Assembly: GCA_963743285.1 (NCBI GenBank)
Contig: CAVUPF010000008.1
Span: 62,001 to 126,000 of the forward strand
From: CAVUPF01 sp963743285
GTDB lineage: Bacteria > Actinomycetota > Thermoleophilia > Solirubrobacterales > 70-9
Direction: 5' to 3'
DNA: 64,000 bases
A program made the position numbers and the translations under genes. Position 1 is the stretch's first letter, and the number at the start of each line of letters is the position of its first letter. Of the stretch, positions 44,790-55,975 are shown one piece after another. Below the pieces are notes generated by a model that saw nothing but the letters and a program-made list of their open reading frames with translations, searched no databases and was not told the origin of the DNA.

Positions 44790-45629
44790 ATGGGCTCGGT
44801 GGACGTTTTCTCCGCAGACTGGCCGGGAATCTGTCGCCGCGCGGTGGTTGCCCAACGTGAGATCTTCGAGCAGGTGCGCGGCATCGAGGCGCGCACCGTC
44901 TATGAGGGGACGGGGGAGGGCGGTGATCGCAGCCTGGCAATCGATCGCCGCTGCGAGGACGCCGTCTTCGTCGAGCTGGAGGCGCTCGCCGCGCAGGGCG
45001 CCTCCTTCCTCGCCGTCTCTGAGGAGCGCGGCGAGGTGAGCTTTGGCGCGGGCGGCGCGGCCAGGGTCGTGATCGACCCGATCGACGGCTCGCTCAACGC
45101 CCGCCGCACACTTCCCTCTCACAGCCTCAGCATCGCGGTTGCGTCAGGAGGCTCGATGGCCGACGTCGAGTTCGGCTACGTCTACGACTTTGGCGCTGGG
45201 GAGGAGTTCGTGGCGCGGCGGGGCGGCGGCGCGACCCTGGGCGGAGAGCCGATCCGGGTGGGCCCTGACTGCGACAAGCTGGAGCTGCTCGGAGTCGAGA
45301 CGGCCGAGCCGGAGCGCTCGCTGGCGGCGGTCGAGGCGCTGGCCGGCAAGGTCTATCGCCTGCGCGTGGTCGGCTCGATCGCGATCACCGCCGCCTACGT
45401 CGGCGCCGGTCGCTTCGATGCGATGCTCAGTCTGCGTCCCTGTCGCTCGGTTGACGCGGCCGCCGCGCAGCTGATCGTCCGTGAGGCAGGCGGGGAGGTC
45501 GCTTTCGGCGACCTCGGGCTGGAGGGGACCGACCTCGGCCTCGAGGCCCGCTATCCGATCGCCGCCGCGAGTGGCGAGCGCAGCCTCGCGATCGCGAGGC
45601 AGGCTCAGGCCGCTTCAGAGTTGGCCTGA
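44790..45629 (+). CDS. Inositol monophosphatase family protein
   Basis: The 279-residue protein has the Mg-dependent phosphatase motifs: FLAVSEERGEVSFG with the first metal glutamate, VIDPIDGSLNARRTLP (DPIDGT-type), and CRSVDAAAAQLIVREAGGEV near the C-terminus (WD replaced by VD). The family includes inositol-phosphate, fructose-1,6-bisphosphate and 3'-phosphoadenosine-5'-phosphate phosphatases; the substrate cannot be fixed. ATG 44790 and GTG 44799 are both possible starts. It is divergent from the helicase-nuclease gene, with 33 bases between. Confidence 0.88.
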   Translation: MGSVDVFSADWPGICRRAVVAQREIFEQVRGIEARTVYEGTGEGGDRSLAIDRRCEDAVFVELEALAAQGASFLAVSEERGEVSFGAGGAARVVIDPIDGSLNARRTLPSHSLSIAVASGGSMADVEFGYVYDFGAGEEFVARRGGGATLGGEPIRVGPDCDKLELLGVETAEPERSLAAVEALAGKVYRLRVVGSIAITAAYVGAGRFDAMLSLRPCRSVDAAAAQLIVREAGGEVAFGDLGLEGTDLGLEARYPIAAASGERSLAIARQAQAASELA

Positions 45630-45678
45630 GATCTCGCTTCGGTAGCTGGCCTGTAACCATCGGTCTCGACTGGTTTTA

Positions 45679-45690
45679 GAACGTGTGTTC
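45679..45690 (+). promoter_or_regulatory. LexA-like SOS box 1
   Basis: GAACGTGTGTTC with flanking A and G matches the Gram-positive SOS consensus CGAAC-N4-GTTCG in its GAAC-N4-GTTC core. It is 17 bases upstream of an identical-type site and about 75 bases before the ATG of the basic protein gene. Confidence 0.6.
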
Positions 45691-45695
45691 GTAAA

Positions 45696-45707
45696 GAACA
45701 TATGTTC
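45696..45707 (+). promoter_or_regulatory. LexA-like SOS box 2
   Basis: GAACATATGTTC is a perfect 12-base palindrome with the same GAAC-N4-GTTC core. A TACACT hexamer (45710-45715) that could be the -10 element starts three bases later, so LexA bound here would block the promoter. Confidence 0.62.
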
Positions 45708-45764
45708 GCTACACTCGCGAACGCCGAGGCAGGCAATCCGAACGATCGAAGGGATACCACTTCT

Positions 45765-46298
45765 ATGGCAACTCAGACCAGCAACGGGAAATCCACCAAA
45801 GCGCCGGCGAAACGCACCGCCACGACGCCGGCGAAAGGCACCGCCACGAACTCGAAACGCACCGCCAAATCCGCCGGCGCTGCCCAGGTCGCGGCTCCCG
45901 AGCGTAACCAGATCCAGTCCGTCGCCGAGATTGCCGTCGACCTCCCGGTCGGCGCCGTCCTGGGCGTCACCGAGCGCATCTCGGGCCTGGTTGAGCCCTG
46001 GACCGGCCGTCGCGCCGCTGAGAAGCAGATCAAGGCCTACCGCACCCAACTGCGCAAATCGGTGAAGCGGGCCGAGCGACGCGGCGCCACCGCCCGTCGC
46101 AAGGCGACAGCCGAAGCAAGGAAAACGCGGGTCCGGGTCGAGCGTGAGGCGCGCCGGCGCCAGCGCACCGTCGAGACCACCCTGAAACGCAACCGCGAAG
46201 AGGTCGAGCAGCGGGTCCGTAGGGCGATCGACGATCAGGGTGCGCGTGCCCAGGATCTGGTCGACCAGGTAACCGACCAGCTCTCTGCTCTGCGCTAG
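45765..46298 (+). CDS. Basic, Lys/Arg-rich coiled-coil protein under LexA-like boxes
   Basis: The 177-residue product starts with a histone-H1-like Lys/Ala/Thr/Pro tail (NGKSTKAPAKRTATTPAKG), then a short hydrophobic-amphipathic segment (SVAEIAVDLPVGAVLGVTERIS), then a long highly basic helix (QLRKSVKRAERRGATARRK, RKTRVRVEREARRRQRTV) ending in an acidic/neutral helix. It is probably a nucleic-acid-associated or envelope-binding coil; I recognise no named family. ATG 45765 has AAGGGA upstream; an earlier ATG at 45702 lies inside the second box. Tandem GAAC-N4-GTTC sites suggest DNA-damage induction. A strong hairpin follows its stop. Confidence 0.72.
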   Translation: MATQTSNGKSTKAPAKRTATTPAKGTATNSKRTAKSAGAAQVAAPERNQIQSVAEIAVDLPVGAVLGVTERISGLVEPWTGRRAAEKQIKAYRTQLRKSVKRAERRGATARRKATAEARKTRVRVEREARRRQRTVETTLKRNREEVEQRVRRAIDDQGARAQDLVDQVTDQLSALR

Positions 46299-46311
46299 CA
46301 GCCGCCGCGCA

Positions 46312-46352
46312 CGCGACTGGCTTCGGGTCGCCGACTCCTGCGGCCAGTCGCG
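46312..46352 (+). terminator. Hairpin after the basic-protein gene
   Basis: CGCGACTGGC (46312-46321) pairs perfectly with GCCAGTCGCG (46343-46352), 10 bp with a 21-base loop, starting 14 bases after the stop. No T-tract. Likely terminator. Confidence 0.5.
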
Positions 46353-46463
46353 CGCCGGGACGGTCCCTCCGCCGCTGGGCGCTCTCTGGGGCTGAGAACT
46401 CTGAAATTGCACGCAAGCCCCAGCTTGGTATTGGCGCCCGAACCCAGGTAGCATCGGCCGGCG

Positions 46464-47411
46464 ATGAGCACCTGCGTGGTCACCGGCGGCGCCGGCTTCC
46501 TCGGCTCTCACCTCTGCGAGCACCTGCTCACGGAGGGGCACCGGGTGATCTGCCTCGACAACCTCGAGACCGGCTCGCTGCAGAACATCGAGCACATCCG
46601 TGACCCGGGCTTTGAGTTTCGCAACGTCGACATCACCGAGCACGTCGATGTTCCCGAGCAGGTCGACTTCGTCTACCACCTCGCCTCGCCGGCGAGCCCG
46701 ATCGACTACCTGCGCCTGCCGCTGCACACCCTCAAGGTCGGCTCCTACGGCACCCATCACATGCTCGGCGTCGCCAAGTTCAAGCGCGCCCGCTTCCTGC
46801 TCGCCTCGACCTCGGAGGTCTACGGCGATCCCCAGGTCCACCCCCAGACAGAGGAGTACTGGGGCCACGTCAACCCGATCGGTCCGCGCGGTGTCTATGA
46901 CGAGGCCAAGCGCTACGCCGAGGCGCTGACCATGGCCTACCACCGCCAGCAGGGGGTCGACACCGCGATCGTCCGCATCTTCAACACCTACGGACCCCGG
47001 ATGAGGCCTCACGACGGGCGGGCGATCCCGACCTTCCTGCGCCAAGCGCTGCAGGACCGGCCGCTGACCGTGTTCGGCGACGGCAGCCAGACGCGCAGCT
47101 TCTGCTACGCCGACGACCTGATCCGCGGGATCGTCGCCCTCGCGCAGGCCGACGTCCACTCGCCGGTCAACATCGGCAACCCCGACGAGTTCACCCTGTT
47201 GGAGCTGGCCAAGACGGTGGTCGAGGCGACCGATTCCCGCGCGGAGATCGTCTATGAGCCGCTTCCGGTCGACGATCCCCAGCAGCGCCGCCCCGATATC
47301 AGCCGGGCGCGCGACCTGCTCGACTGGGAGCCCCAGGTGGATTTGCGCGAGGGTCTGCGCAAGACGATCGAGCAGTCCGGCGTCGAGCGTCTGGTCGGCG
47401 CCTCGGACTGA
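46464..47411 (+). CDS. UDP-glucuronate decarboxylase (UDP-xylose synthase-like extended SDR)
   Basis: The 315-residue protein binds NAD through VVTGGAGFLGSHLCEHL. The family pattern is strong: HLASPASPIDYLRLPLHTLKVGS, ASTSEVYGDPQVHPQ, PIGPRGVYDEAKRYAEAL with catalytic YxxxK, RIFNTYGPRMRPHDGRA, and FGDGSQTRSFCYADDLI. The PASP and RGVYDEAKR forms identify UXS, which converts UDP-glucuronate to UDP-xylose, over dTDP-glucose dehydratase. It probably supplies pentose for envelope polysaccharide. No glycosyltransferase cluster is adjacent. Confidence 0.9.
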   Translation: MSTCVVTGGAGFLGSHLCEHLLTEGHRVICLDNLETGSLQNIEHIRDPGFEFRNVDITEHVDVPEQVDFVYHLASPASPIDYLRLPLHTLKVGSYGTHHMLGVAKFKRARFLLASTSEVYGDPQVHPQTEEYWGHVNPIGPRGVYDEAKRYAEALTMAYHRQQGVDTAIVRIFNTYGPRMRPHDGRAIPTFLRQALQDRPLTVFGDGSQTRSFCYADDLIRGIVALAQADVHSPVNIGNPDEFTLLELAKTVVEATDSRAEIVYEPLPVDDPQQRRPDISRARDLLDWEPQVDLREGLRKTIEQSGVERLVGASD

Positions 47412-47713
47412 CGGGCTGGCCTCCCCGCCTCAGCAAGATATGGGGCGTCGGGTTGGCTGTCCCTGCGGCGATATGTGGTTCTGCTGGGTCGCGCCGTGGG
47501 CGTCTCGATTCGATGCCCGGCCGAGCTTGCCTGGAGCTTTTCATCGCCGCGGAGTCGGACTCGGTCTCCACTTCGACTCCGCTGTGAACCAGTCGGCCCC
47601 AAAATTCGGCGACCGTCGAGAAGGCGGAGCCCGGGTCGATCCCGGCTCGATCGCATCTGCGCTCGCGGGCGGGACGGGCTGCCGAGCGGCGCCTCGCAAT
47701 ATCCTCCCCGGCG
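47412..47713. other. Intergenic stretch with one hairpin, no gene
   Basis: About 300 bases between uxs and the mutase gene. A perfect 9-bp stem GCGGAGTCG/CGACTCCGC lies at 47549-47582 with a 16-base loop. No B12-box-like element is visible, so cobalamin-riboswitch control of the mutase is not supported. The mutase promoter should be here. Confidence 0.45.
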
Positions 47714-49360
47714 ATGGCGAGCAAGGCCGACGAGTCCTTCGAAGACGACATTCCGCGCACGATCGCGCCGCTGGTCGGCCCCGATGACCCACGCGTCTTC
47801 ACCGACTCCGGGATCGAGATCCAGCGCCTTTACACGGCCGAGGACGTCGCTCCGGGCTTGGAGGAGCGCTTGGGCGAGCCCGGCTCGCCACCCTTCACCC
47901 GCGGCATCCACGAGGGCATGTACCGCGACCGGCTCTGGACGATGCGCCAGTACGCTGGATTCGCCAGCCCCGAGGACACCAACGAGCGCTACCGCTACCT
48001 GATCGCCCATGGCTCGACCGGGCTATCGATGGCCTTCGACCTGCCGACCCAGCTCGGCCGCGACTCCGACGACCCGCTCTGCCGCGGCGAGGTGGGCCGC
48101 ACCGGGGTGCCGATCGACACGATCGAGGACATGCGGATCTGCTTCGCGGAGATCCCGCTGGACGGTGTCTCCACCTCGATGACGATCAACGCGCCGGCGG
48201 CGATCCTGCTGTTGCTCTACGAGTTGGTCGGCGAGGAGCAGGGGGTGGCGGCGGCGAAGCTGCGCGGCACCGTTCAGAACGACGTGCTTAAGGAGTACAT
48301 GGCGCGCGGCAACTACATCTACCCGCCGACCCCGACGATGCGGCTCACCACCGACATCTTCGAGTATTGCCAGGAGAGCGTGCCGAAATGGAACACCATC
48401 TCGATCTCCGGGTACCACATACGCGAGAAGGGCTGCTCGGCTGTTCAGGAGGTGGCTTTCACCCTCTCCAACGCGATCGCCTACGTCGAGGCGGCGCTCG
48501 AGCGGGGGCTGGCGATCGACGAGTTCGCCCCCCGCCTCGCCTTCTTCTTCAACTGTCACAACAACGTCTTCCAGGAGATCGCGAAGTTCCGCGCGGTGCG
48601 GCGGATGTGGGCGAAGATCGTCGCGGATCGGTTCGCCGCCAAGGACCCCGACTCGATGAAGATCCGCTTCCACACCCAGACCGGCGGGGTGACGCTGCAG
48701 GCCCAGCAGCCGGAGGTGAACATCATCCGAGTCGCCCTGCAGGGCTTTGCCGCGGTTAGCGGCGGCACCCAGTCGCTGCACACCAACGGCTTCGATGAGG
48801 CGCTGGCGCTGCCGACCGAGCGCTCGGCGCGGATCGCCCTGCGCACTCAGCAGGTGTTGGCCCACGAGTCCGGGGTTGCCGACACCGTCGACCCGTTCGC
48901 CGGCTCCTACTTCGTCGAGTCGCTGACCGATGAGATCGAGGCACGCTCCTGGGAGCTGATGGGAAAGGTCGAAGAGCTGGGCGGCTCGGTCGAGGCGCTG
49001 GAGTTCATGCAGCGCGAGATCGAGGAGTCCGCCCTCTCTTACCACGAGCGCTACCGCAGCGGCCAGGACATCGTCGTCGGCGTCAACAAATACGTCAGCG
49101 ATCAGGTCGACGATGTCGACATCCTCAGAGTCGATCCCGAGTCCGAGCAGCGCCAGCTCACCCGCTTGCGGGCCTTCAAGGAGTCCCGCGATGGGGCGGC
49201 CGTGGACAGCCGCCTCGACGCCCTGCGCGACGTCGCCCGCGGCGAGGGCAACCTCCTGTATCCGATCCGCGCGGCGCTTGCCGCCAACGCCTCAATCGGC
49301 GAGGTCTGCGGCGCGCTGCGCGACATCTTCGGGGAATACCGCGGCGGCGCGTTTTTCTAG
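47714..49360 (+). CDS. mutA: Methylmalonyl-CoA mutase large (catalytic) subunit
   Basis: The 548-residue protein is the TIM-barrel catalytic part of methylmalonyl-CoA mutase, which converts (R)-methylmalonyl-CoA to succinyl-CoA. Motifs: RLWTMRQYAGFASPEDTNERY with the active-site tyrosine, GLSMAFDLPTQLGRDSDDP, SISGYHIREKGCSA with the catalytic histidine, RFHTQTGGVTLQAQQPEVN, and GGTQSLHTNGFDEALALPT. It ends before the B12-binding domain, so a separate small subunit is required; none is in the window. This matches the split alpha/beta form of archaea and some Actinobacteria. Tyrosine in RQYAGF argues for methylmalonyl- over isobutyryl-CoA mutase. Confidence 0.94.
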   Translation: MASKADESFEDDIPRTIAPLVGPDDPRVFTDSGIEIQRLYTAEDVAPGLEERLGEPGSPPFTRGIHEGMYRDRLWTMRQYAGFASPEDTNERYRYLIAHGSTGLSMAFDLPTQLGRDSDDPLCRGEVGRTGVPIDTIEDMRICFAEIPLDGVSTSMTINAPAAILLLLYELVGEEQGVAAAKLRGTVQNDVLKEYMARGNYIYPPTPTMRLTTDIFEYCQESVPKWNTISISGYHIREKGCSAVQEVAFTLSNAIAYVEAALERGLAIDEFAPRLAFFFNCHNNVFQEIAKFRAVRRMWAKIVADRFAAKDPDSMKIRFHTQTGGVTLQAQQPEVNIIRVALQGFAAVSGGTQSLHTNGFDEALALPTERSARIALRTQQVLAHESGVADTVDPFAGSYFVESLTDEIEARSWELMGKVEELGGSVEALEFMQREIEESALSYHERYRSGQDIVVGVNKYVSDQVDDVDILRVDPESEQRQLTRLRAFKESRDGAAVDSRLDALRDVARGEGNLLYPIRAALAANASIGEVCGALRDIFGEYRGGAFF

Positions 49361-49430
49361 GCTCTGAACGGTTCCATTCAGGCCCAGCCGGCGGCAGGAA
49401 ACAGCCCTGCCCCGGTTGAAGCCGCCCTCA

Positions 49431-49655
49431 ATGATCGAGGCCTCCAGGACTCTCGTGAAGTCAGAGCCGGAGCTGGTCGAGCTGATCGCCGCCCAAGAGC
49501 AGCTTCGCGAGCTCGAGGTGAGGATGGCGGGTAAGGGCTTCGGGACCCGCGTGGAGATCCGCGCCGCCGAGGACTCCGGGCTCAGCGAGGCCGACCTCGA
49601 GTGCCTCCTCGACAGGCTGGCTCAACCGCAGAAGCAGCCGTTCGGCGGCGCCTGA
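49431..49655 (+). CDS. Small hypothetical protein between mutase and carboxylase genes
   Basis: A 74-residue acidic product (starting MIEASRTLVKSEPELVELI) with two predicted helices and a short beta segment (GFGTRVEIRAAED), ending in a helix and a Pro/Gln-rich tail. It does not resemble the acyl-CoA carboxylase epsilon subunit in a way I can support. Location between mutA and the carboxylase beta gene suggests co-transcription. TTG 49416 is an alternative start. Confidence 0.6.
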   Translation: MIEASRTLVKSEPELVELIAAQEQLRELEVRMAGKGFGTRVEIRAAEDSGLSEADLECLLDRLAQPQKQPFGGA

Positions 49656-49682
49656 GCACCTCGTCATAGACTTCCGCGCCCA

Positions 49683-51251
49683 ATGCGTGAGCGCAATCCC
49701 GTCACCCACGAGGAGAAGCTTGCCTACCTGCGCGAGCTGCGCGAGGCGGCGATCCACTCGGCTTCCCCGGAGGCGGTGGAGAAGCAGCACGAGAAGGGCA
49801 AGCTGACCGCTCGCGAGCGGGTCGAGAAGCTGCTCGACCCCGGCTCTTTCGAGGAGCTGGATACCTTCGTCCGCCACCGCACCTTCGACTTCGAGATGCA
49901 AAAGCGCCGCCCCTGGGGCGATGCCGTCGTCACTGGCTACGGCACGATCGAAGGCCGCACCGTCTTCGTCTTCAGCCAGGACTTCACCGTCTTCGGCGGC
50001 AGCCTCGGCGAGGTGATGGCGGAGAAGATGTGCAAGGTGATGGACCTCGCCGCCCAGGTCGGAGCGCCGCTGATCGGGATCAACGACTCCGGCGGGGCCC
50101 GCATCCAGGAGGGGGTCGTCTCGCTCGGGGCATACGGCGATGTATTTGTCCGCAACGTCAAATGCTCGGGGGTGATCCCGCAGATCAGCCTGATCATGGG
50201 TCCGTGTGCGGGCGGAGCCGTCTACTCGCCGGCGATGACTGACTTCATCTTCATGGTCAAGGAGACCTCGCACATGTTCATCACCGGGCCCGAGGTGATC
50301 AAGACGGTTACCGGAGAGGAGGTCGAGTTCGAGGAGCTGGGTGGGGCGATGAGCCACAACACCAAGTCGGGCGTCGCCCACTTTGCCGCCGAGGACGAGG
50401 AGAGCTGCCTGCAGGACGCCCGTTACCTGCTCAGCTTCCTGCCCTCCAACAACCTGGAGGCGCCGCCGCGCTTTGCGCCGAGCGATGATCCCGAGCGCGA
50501 GGACCCCGAGCTCGACACCCTGGTCCCCGACGATCCCTCAAAGCCCTACGACATGCGCGAGGTGATCTCTCGGATCGTCGATGCGGAGGAGTTCCTCGAG
50601 GTCCACGAGCACTTCGCCCGCAACATCGTCTGCGGCTTCTCGCGCCTGGACGGCTACCCGGTCGGCATCGTCGGCAACCAGCCTGCCCACCTCGCCGGCG
50701 TCCTCGACATCGAGGCCTCCGAGAAGGCCGCCCGCTTCGTCCGCACCTGCGACGCATACAACGTGCCGCTGATCACCTTCACCGACGTCCCCGGCTTCCT
50801 GCCGGGCACCGATCAGGAGTGGAACGGGATCATCCGCCACGGCGCCAAGCTGCTCTACGCCTTCACCGAGGCCACCGTCCCGAAGCTGACCGTCGTCACC
50901 CGCAAGGCCTACGGCGGGGCCTATGACGTGATGAACTCAAAGCACATGCTGGCCGACTACAACGTCGCCTGGCCGACCGCCGAGGTGGCGGTGATGGGTC
51001 CCGAGGGTGCGGTCAACATCATCTACCGCAAAGACATCGCCTCCTCGCCGACCCCCGACCAGCGCCGCCAGAAGCTGATCGACGACTACAAGGCCCACTT
51101 CGCCAATCCCTACTCGGCGGCCGAACGCGGCTACATCGACGACGTGATCGAGCCGCGCCAGACCCGCCCGAAGCTGATCAGGGCGCTTCGCATGCTGCAG
51201 TCAAAGCGCGTCCCCCAGCCAAAGCGAAAGCACGGCAATATCCCGCTTTAG
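49683..51251 (+). CDS. pccB: Acyl-CoA (propionyl-CoA) carboxylase beta subunit
   Basis: The 522-residue carboxyltransferase transfers carboxyl from biotin to propionyl- or acetyl-CoA. N-terminal EKQHEKGKLTARERVEKLLD, the acyl-CoA site GINDSGGARIQEGVVSLGAYG, the carboxybiotin site QISLIMGPCAGGAVYSPA, FTDVPGFLPGTDQEWNGIIRHGAK and KAYGGAYDVMNSK are all present. Adjacent mutA and distant mce support propionyl-CoA as a substrate; acetyl-CoA cannot be excluded. The biotin-carrying alpha subunit is not in the window. Confidence 0.94.
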   Translation: MRERNPVTHEEKLAYLRELREAAIHSASPEAVEKQHEKGKLTARERVEKLLDPGSFEELDTFVRHRTFDFEMQKRRPWGDAVVTGYGTIEGRTVFVFSQDFTVFGGSLGEVMAEKMCKVMDLAAQVGAPLIGINDSGGARIQEGVVSLGAYGDVFVRNVKCSGVIPQISLIMGPCAGGAVYSPAMTDFIFMVKETSHMFITGPEVIKTVTGEEVEFEELGGAMSHNTKSGVAHFAAEDEESCLQDARYLLSFLPSNNLEAPPRFAPSDDPEREDPELDTLVPDDPSKPYDMREVISRIVDAEEFLEVHEHFARNIVCGFSRLDGYPVGIVGNQPAHLAGVLDIEASEKAARFVRTCDAYNVPLITFTDVPGFLPGTDQEWNGIIRHGAKLLYAFTEATVPKLTVVTRKAYGGAYDVMNSKHMLADYNVAWPTAEVAVMGPEGAVNIIYRKDIASSPTPDQRRQKLIDDYKAHFANPYSAAERGYIDDVIEPRQTRPKLIRALRMLQSKRVPQPKRKHGNIPL

Positions 51252-51338
51252 GGCCAGCCCTTCCTCCGCGGCAGAGCGGGCATCCCCCCAGCCATCCCCA
51301 GCTGAACCGGGGCGATAGATCGAAGTCGGTGCCGAGCG

Positions 51339-51905
51339 CTAATAGCCGGCCGGATGGCGAGCCACGAAGCCCTGGTTGTCGAGCAGTTCGGGGTGCCAGC
51401 GGGGGCCGGTGCCGCTGGCGTCGCCGGCGGTGTCCCAGCGGACGCCGGCGATCACCGCGTAGGCGTGGCCGGCGTTGGCGTAGACGGTGATCCAGCGGCC
51501 CGGACCGGGCAGCCCCCAGCTCTCCATCGGGCCCGAGGGCAGCGGACTGTTGAGAAAACCGCCGCCGTGCAGCGCGAAGCTGACCGAGCCCGAGCAGTCA
51601 TAGCCGCTGTCCCACCAGCTGGCGTGGCCGCCGCCCCAGAGATACGGCTTGGTGCGGATCCTGTTCGCCGCGGCGATCACAGCCTTGACGCGGGGAGGAG
51701 CGCTGACCGGGGGGATCAGCTCCCCGTCGCGCAGCAGCTTCGCCTTCGCGGTCGGGGTGCATTCGTTGATCGGGGCGGGGGTGAGGCCGCCGGTGCTGCA
51801 GCTGGCAGAAGCGCCGCTCGGCGCCGTCAGGAGGGCGAGCGCCACCAGCCCCGCTGCTGCCGCTACCCCTGCTTTTAGCTTGAGCTTGTGACTGTGTGGA
51901 AGCAA
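51339..51905 (-). CDS. Secreted NlpC/P60-like cysteine peptidase
   Basis: A 188-residue product with a signal peptide (residues 1-35; hydrophobic core AGVAAAAGLVALALLTAP, cleavage near ASA). The C-terminal domain has GYDCSGSVSFAL with the nucleophilic cysteine and NAGHAYAVIAG with the catalytic histidine, the NlpC/P60 arrangement for peptidoglycan endopeptidases. The N-terminal part has SCSTGG and NECTP cysteines. The start is TTG 51905 with AAAGGAGA a few bases upstream. A c-di-AMP riboswitch precedes it, as for many actinobacterial wall-lytic enzymes. Confidence 0.87.
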   Translation of the reverse strand: MLPHSHKLKLKAGVAAAAGLVALALLTAPSGASASCSTGGLTPAPINECTPTAKAKLLRDGELIPPVSAPPRVKAVIAAANRIRTKPYLWGGGHASWWDSGYDCSGSVSFALHGGGFLNSPLPSGPMESWGLPGPGRWITVYANAGHAYAVIAGVRWDTAGDASGTGPRWHPELLDNQGFVARHPAGY

Positions 51906-51919
51906 ACCGATCTCCTTTG

Positions 51920-52052
51920 TCGGCCTACGGGGTTAGCTGTCGGGCTAGCGCGAAAGGAGCCTGCGCCCCCGCCTCGATGAGGTGGGTTAGCCCCGAAAAC
52001 GTGGTTCCCCCGCTCCCGTGGCGCCTCCAAGCGCTCGGGATTCGGCGTTTCG
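51920..52052 (-). promoter_or_regulatory. ydaO/yuaA-type cyclic di-AMP riboswitch
   Basis: On the minus strand, just upstream of the NlpC/P60-like gene, the sequence carries the ydaO signature: CGCCGAATCCCGAGCG, then GGGAGCGGGGGAACCA, GGGGCTAACC, and the 3' block GCCCGACAGCTAACCCCG followed by TAGGC. This class binds cyclic di-AMP and in most cases turns genes off when it is bound. Distance to the start codon is 14 bases, so the 3' stem could include the ribosome binding site or an overlapping terminator. A TACACT hexamer upstream (52071-52076) may be the -10. Confidence 0.87.
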
Positions 52053-52181
52053 GTTGTTCGGAACGGCGGCAGTGTAGACGATCGATCGGCCGCTTGCTCA
52101 CAGAAAAAAAACATTTTGTCGCCTTTCGCACTTGGAACCGATATTCCTGTCGACCGGTCGGCTGCTAGCTTGCGTCTTGGG

Positions 52182-52985
52182 ATGGAACTTGCCGGCCGCA
52201 CAGCGCTTCTGACCGGGGCCACCGGGGGCCTGGGCCGGGCGATTGCGATGGCGCTGGCGGCGCGCGGGGCGAGCCTCACCCTCAGCGCCCGCAAGGCCGA
52301 GGCGCTTGCGTCGCTCGCGGCGGAGCTGCCGGGAGACGGCCACCGGTCTGTGGTGGCGGACCTGGCGGAGCCGGGGGCGGCCGAGCGGCTGGCCGCCGAG
52401 GCGGGCCAGGTCGACATCCTCCTCGCCAACGCGGGCCTGCCGGGGGCCGGGTGGCTCGCCGCGTTCACGCCGGAGCAGGTAAAGCGGGCGTTGAGGGTCA
52501 ACCTGGAGGCGCCGATGCTGTTGGCCCAGGCGCTGTTCCCGGCGATGATCGAGCGTGGCGGCGGGCAGCTCGTCTTCGTCTCCTCGCTATCGGGCAAGGC
52601 CGCCAGCCCGCGCAGCTCGATCTACAGCGCGACCAAGTTCGGCCTGCGTGGCTTCGCGTTGGGCCTGCGAAGCGACCTTGCCTCGCACGGGGTCGGCGTC
52701 TCGCTCGTCTCGCCGGGCTTCGTCCGCGAGGCCGGGATGTTCGCCGACTCGGGCGCGAAGCCACCCCCCGGGATGGGGACCGCGACGCCCGAGCAGGTCG
52801 GTGATGCGGTCGTCAAAGCGATCGAGCGGGACAAGGTGGAGCTGACGGTGGCGCCGCTGCCGCAGCGGGCCCTGGCCCACTTCGGGATGCTCAGCCCCAG
52901 CACCGCGGTGTGGGCGCAGAGCGGCGCCACCGGGCAAAAGGCGGCCGCGGCGGTCGCCGCCGGGCACTCGAAGGACAAGAGGTGA
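52182..52985 (+). CDS. Short-chain dehydrogenase/reductase
   Basis: The 267-residue classical SDR has the cofactor motif ALLTGATGGLGRAIAMALAA, the NAG motif LLANAGLPG, and catalytic SS...YSATK (VFVSSLSGKAA, SSIYSATKFGLRGFALGLR). The C-terminal part (LPQRALAHFGMLSP) resembles DltE/YqjQ-type SDRs of unknown substrate. ATG 52182 is preferred; earlier in-frame starts read through the region upstream of the riboswitch. It is 22 bases before acnA, on the same strand, so the two may be co-transcribed. Confidence 0.92.
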   Translation: MELAGRTALLTGATGGLGRAIAMALAARGASLTLSARKAEALASLAAELPGDGHRSVVADLAEPGAAERLAAEAGQVDILLANAGLPGAGWLAAFTPEQVKRALRVNLEAPMLLAQALFPAMIERGGGQLVFVSSLSGKAASPRSSIYSATKFGLRGFALGLRSDLASHGVGVSLVSPGFVREAGMFADSGAKPPPGMGTATPEQVGDAVVKAIERDKVELTVAPLPQRALAHFGMLSPSTAVWAQSGATGQKAAAAVAAGHSKDKR

Positions 52986-53007
52986 AGAGGGCTCGGAGGG
53001 GGAGACG

Positions 53008-55821
<2,814 letters not shown>

Positions 55822-55923
55822 GTGCGGCGGGGCCGCGGGAGGCAGGGGGGTCCGCGCGACCCGCACCGCACCTGCGCGCCGGTAGCCAGGGAGGGATGCC
55901 GACGCAGCCGTTCCCCCAGACGG

Positions 55924-55943
55924 GACTGTCCAGAGGAACAGTC
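55924..55943. terminator. Small hairpin after acnA
   Basis: GACTGT (55924-55929) and ACAGTC (55938-55943) form a 6-bp stem with an 8-base loop in the space between convergent acnA and the DUF3817 gene. Weak candidate. Confidence 0.3.
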
Positions 55944-55975
55944 ACAAGTACCTATACAGGCTCAGCCGGTCGCGG

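Noticed and set aside
47412..47713. Cobalamin riboswitch before the mutase
   Set aside because: No B12-box or characteristic core was found; only a single 9-bp hairpin.
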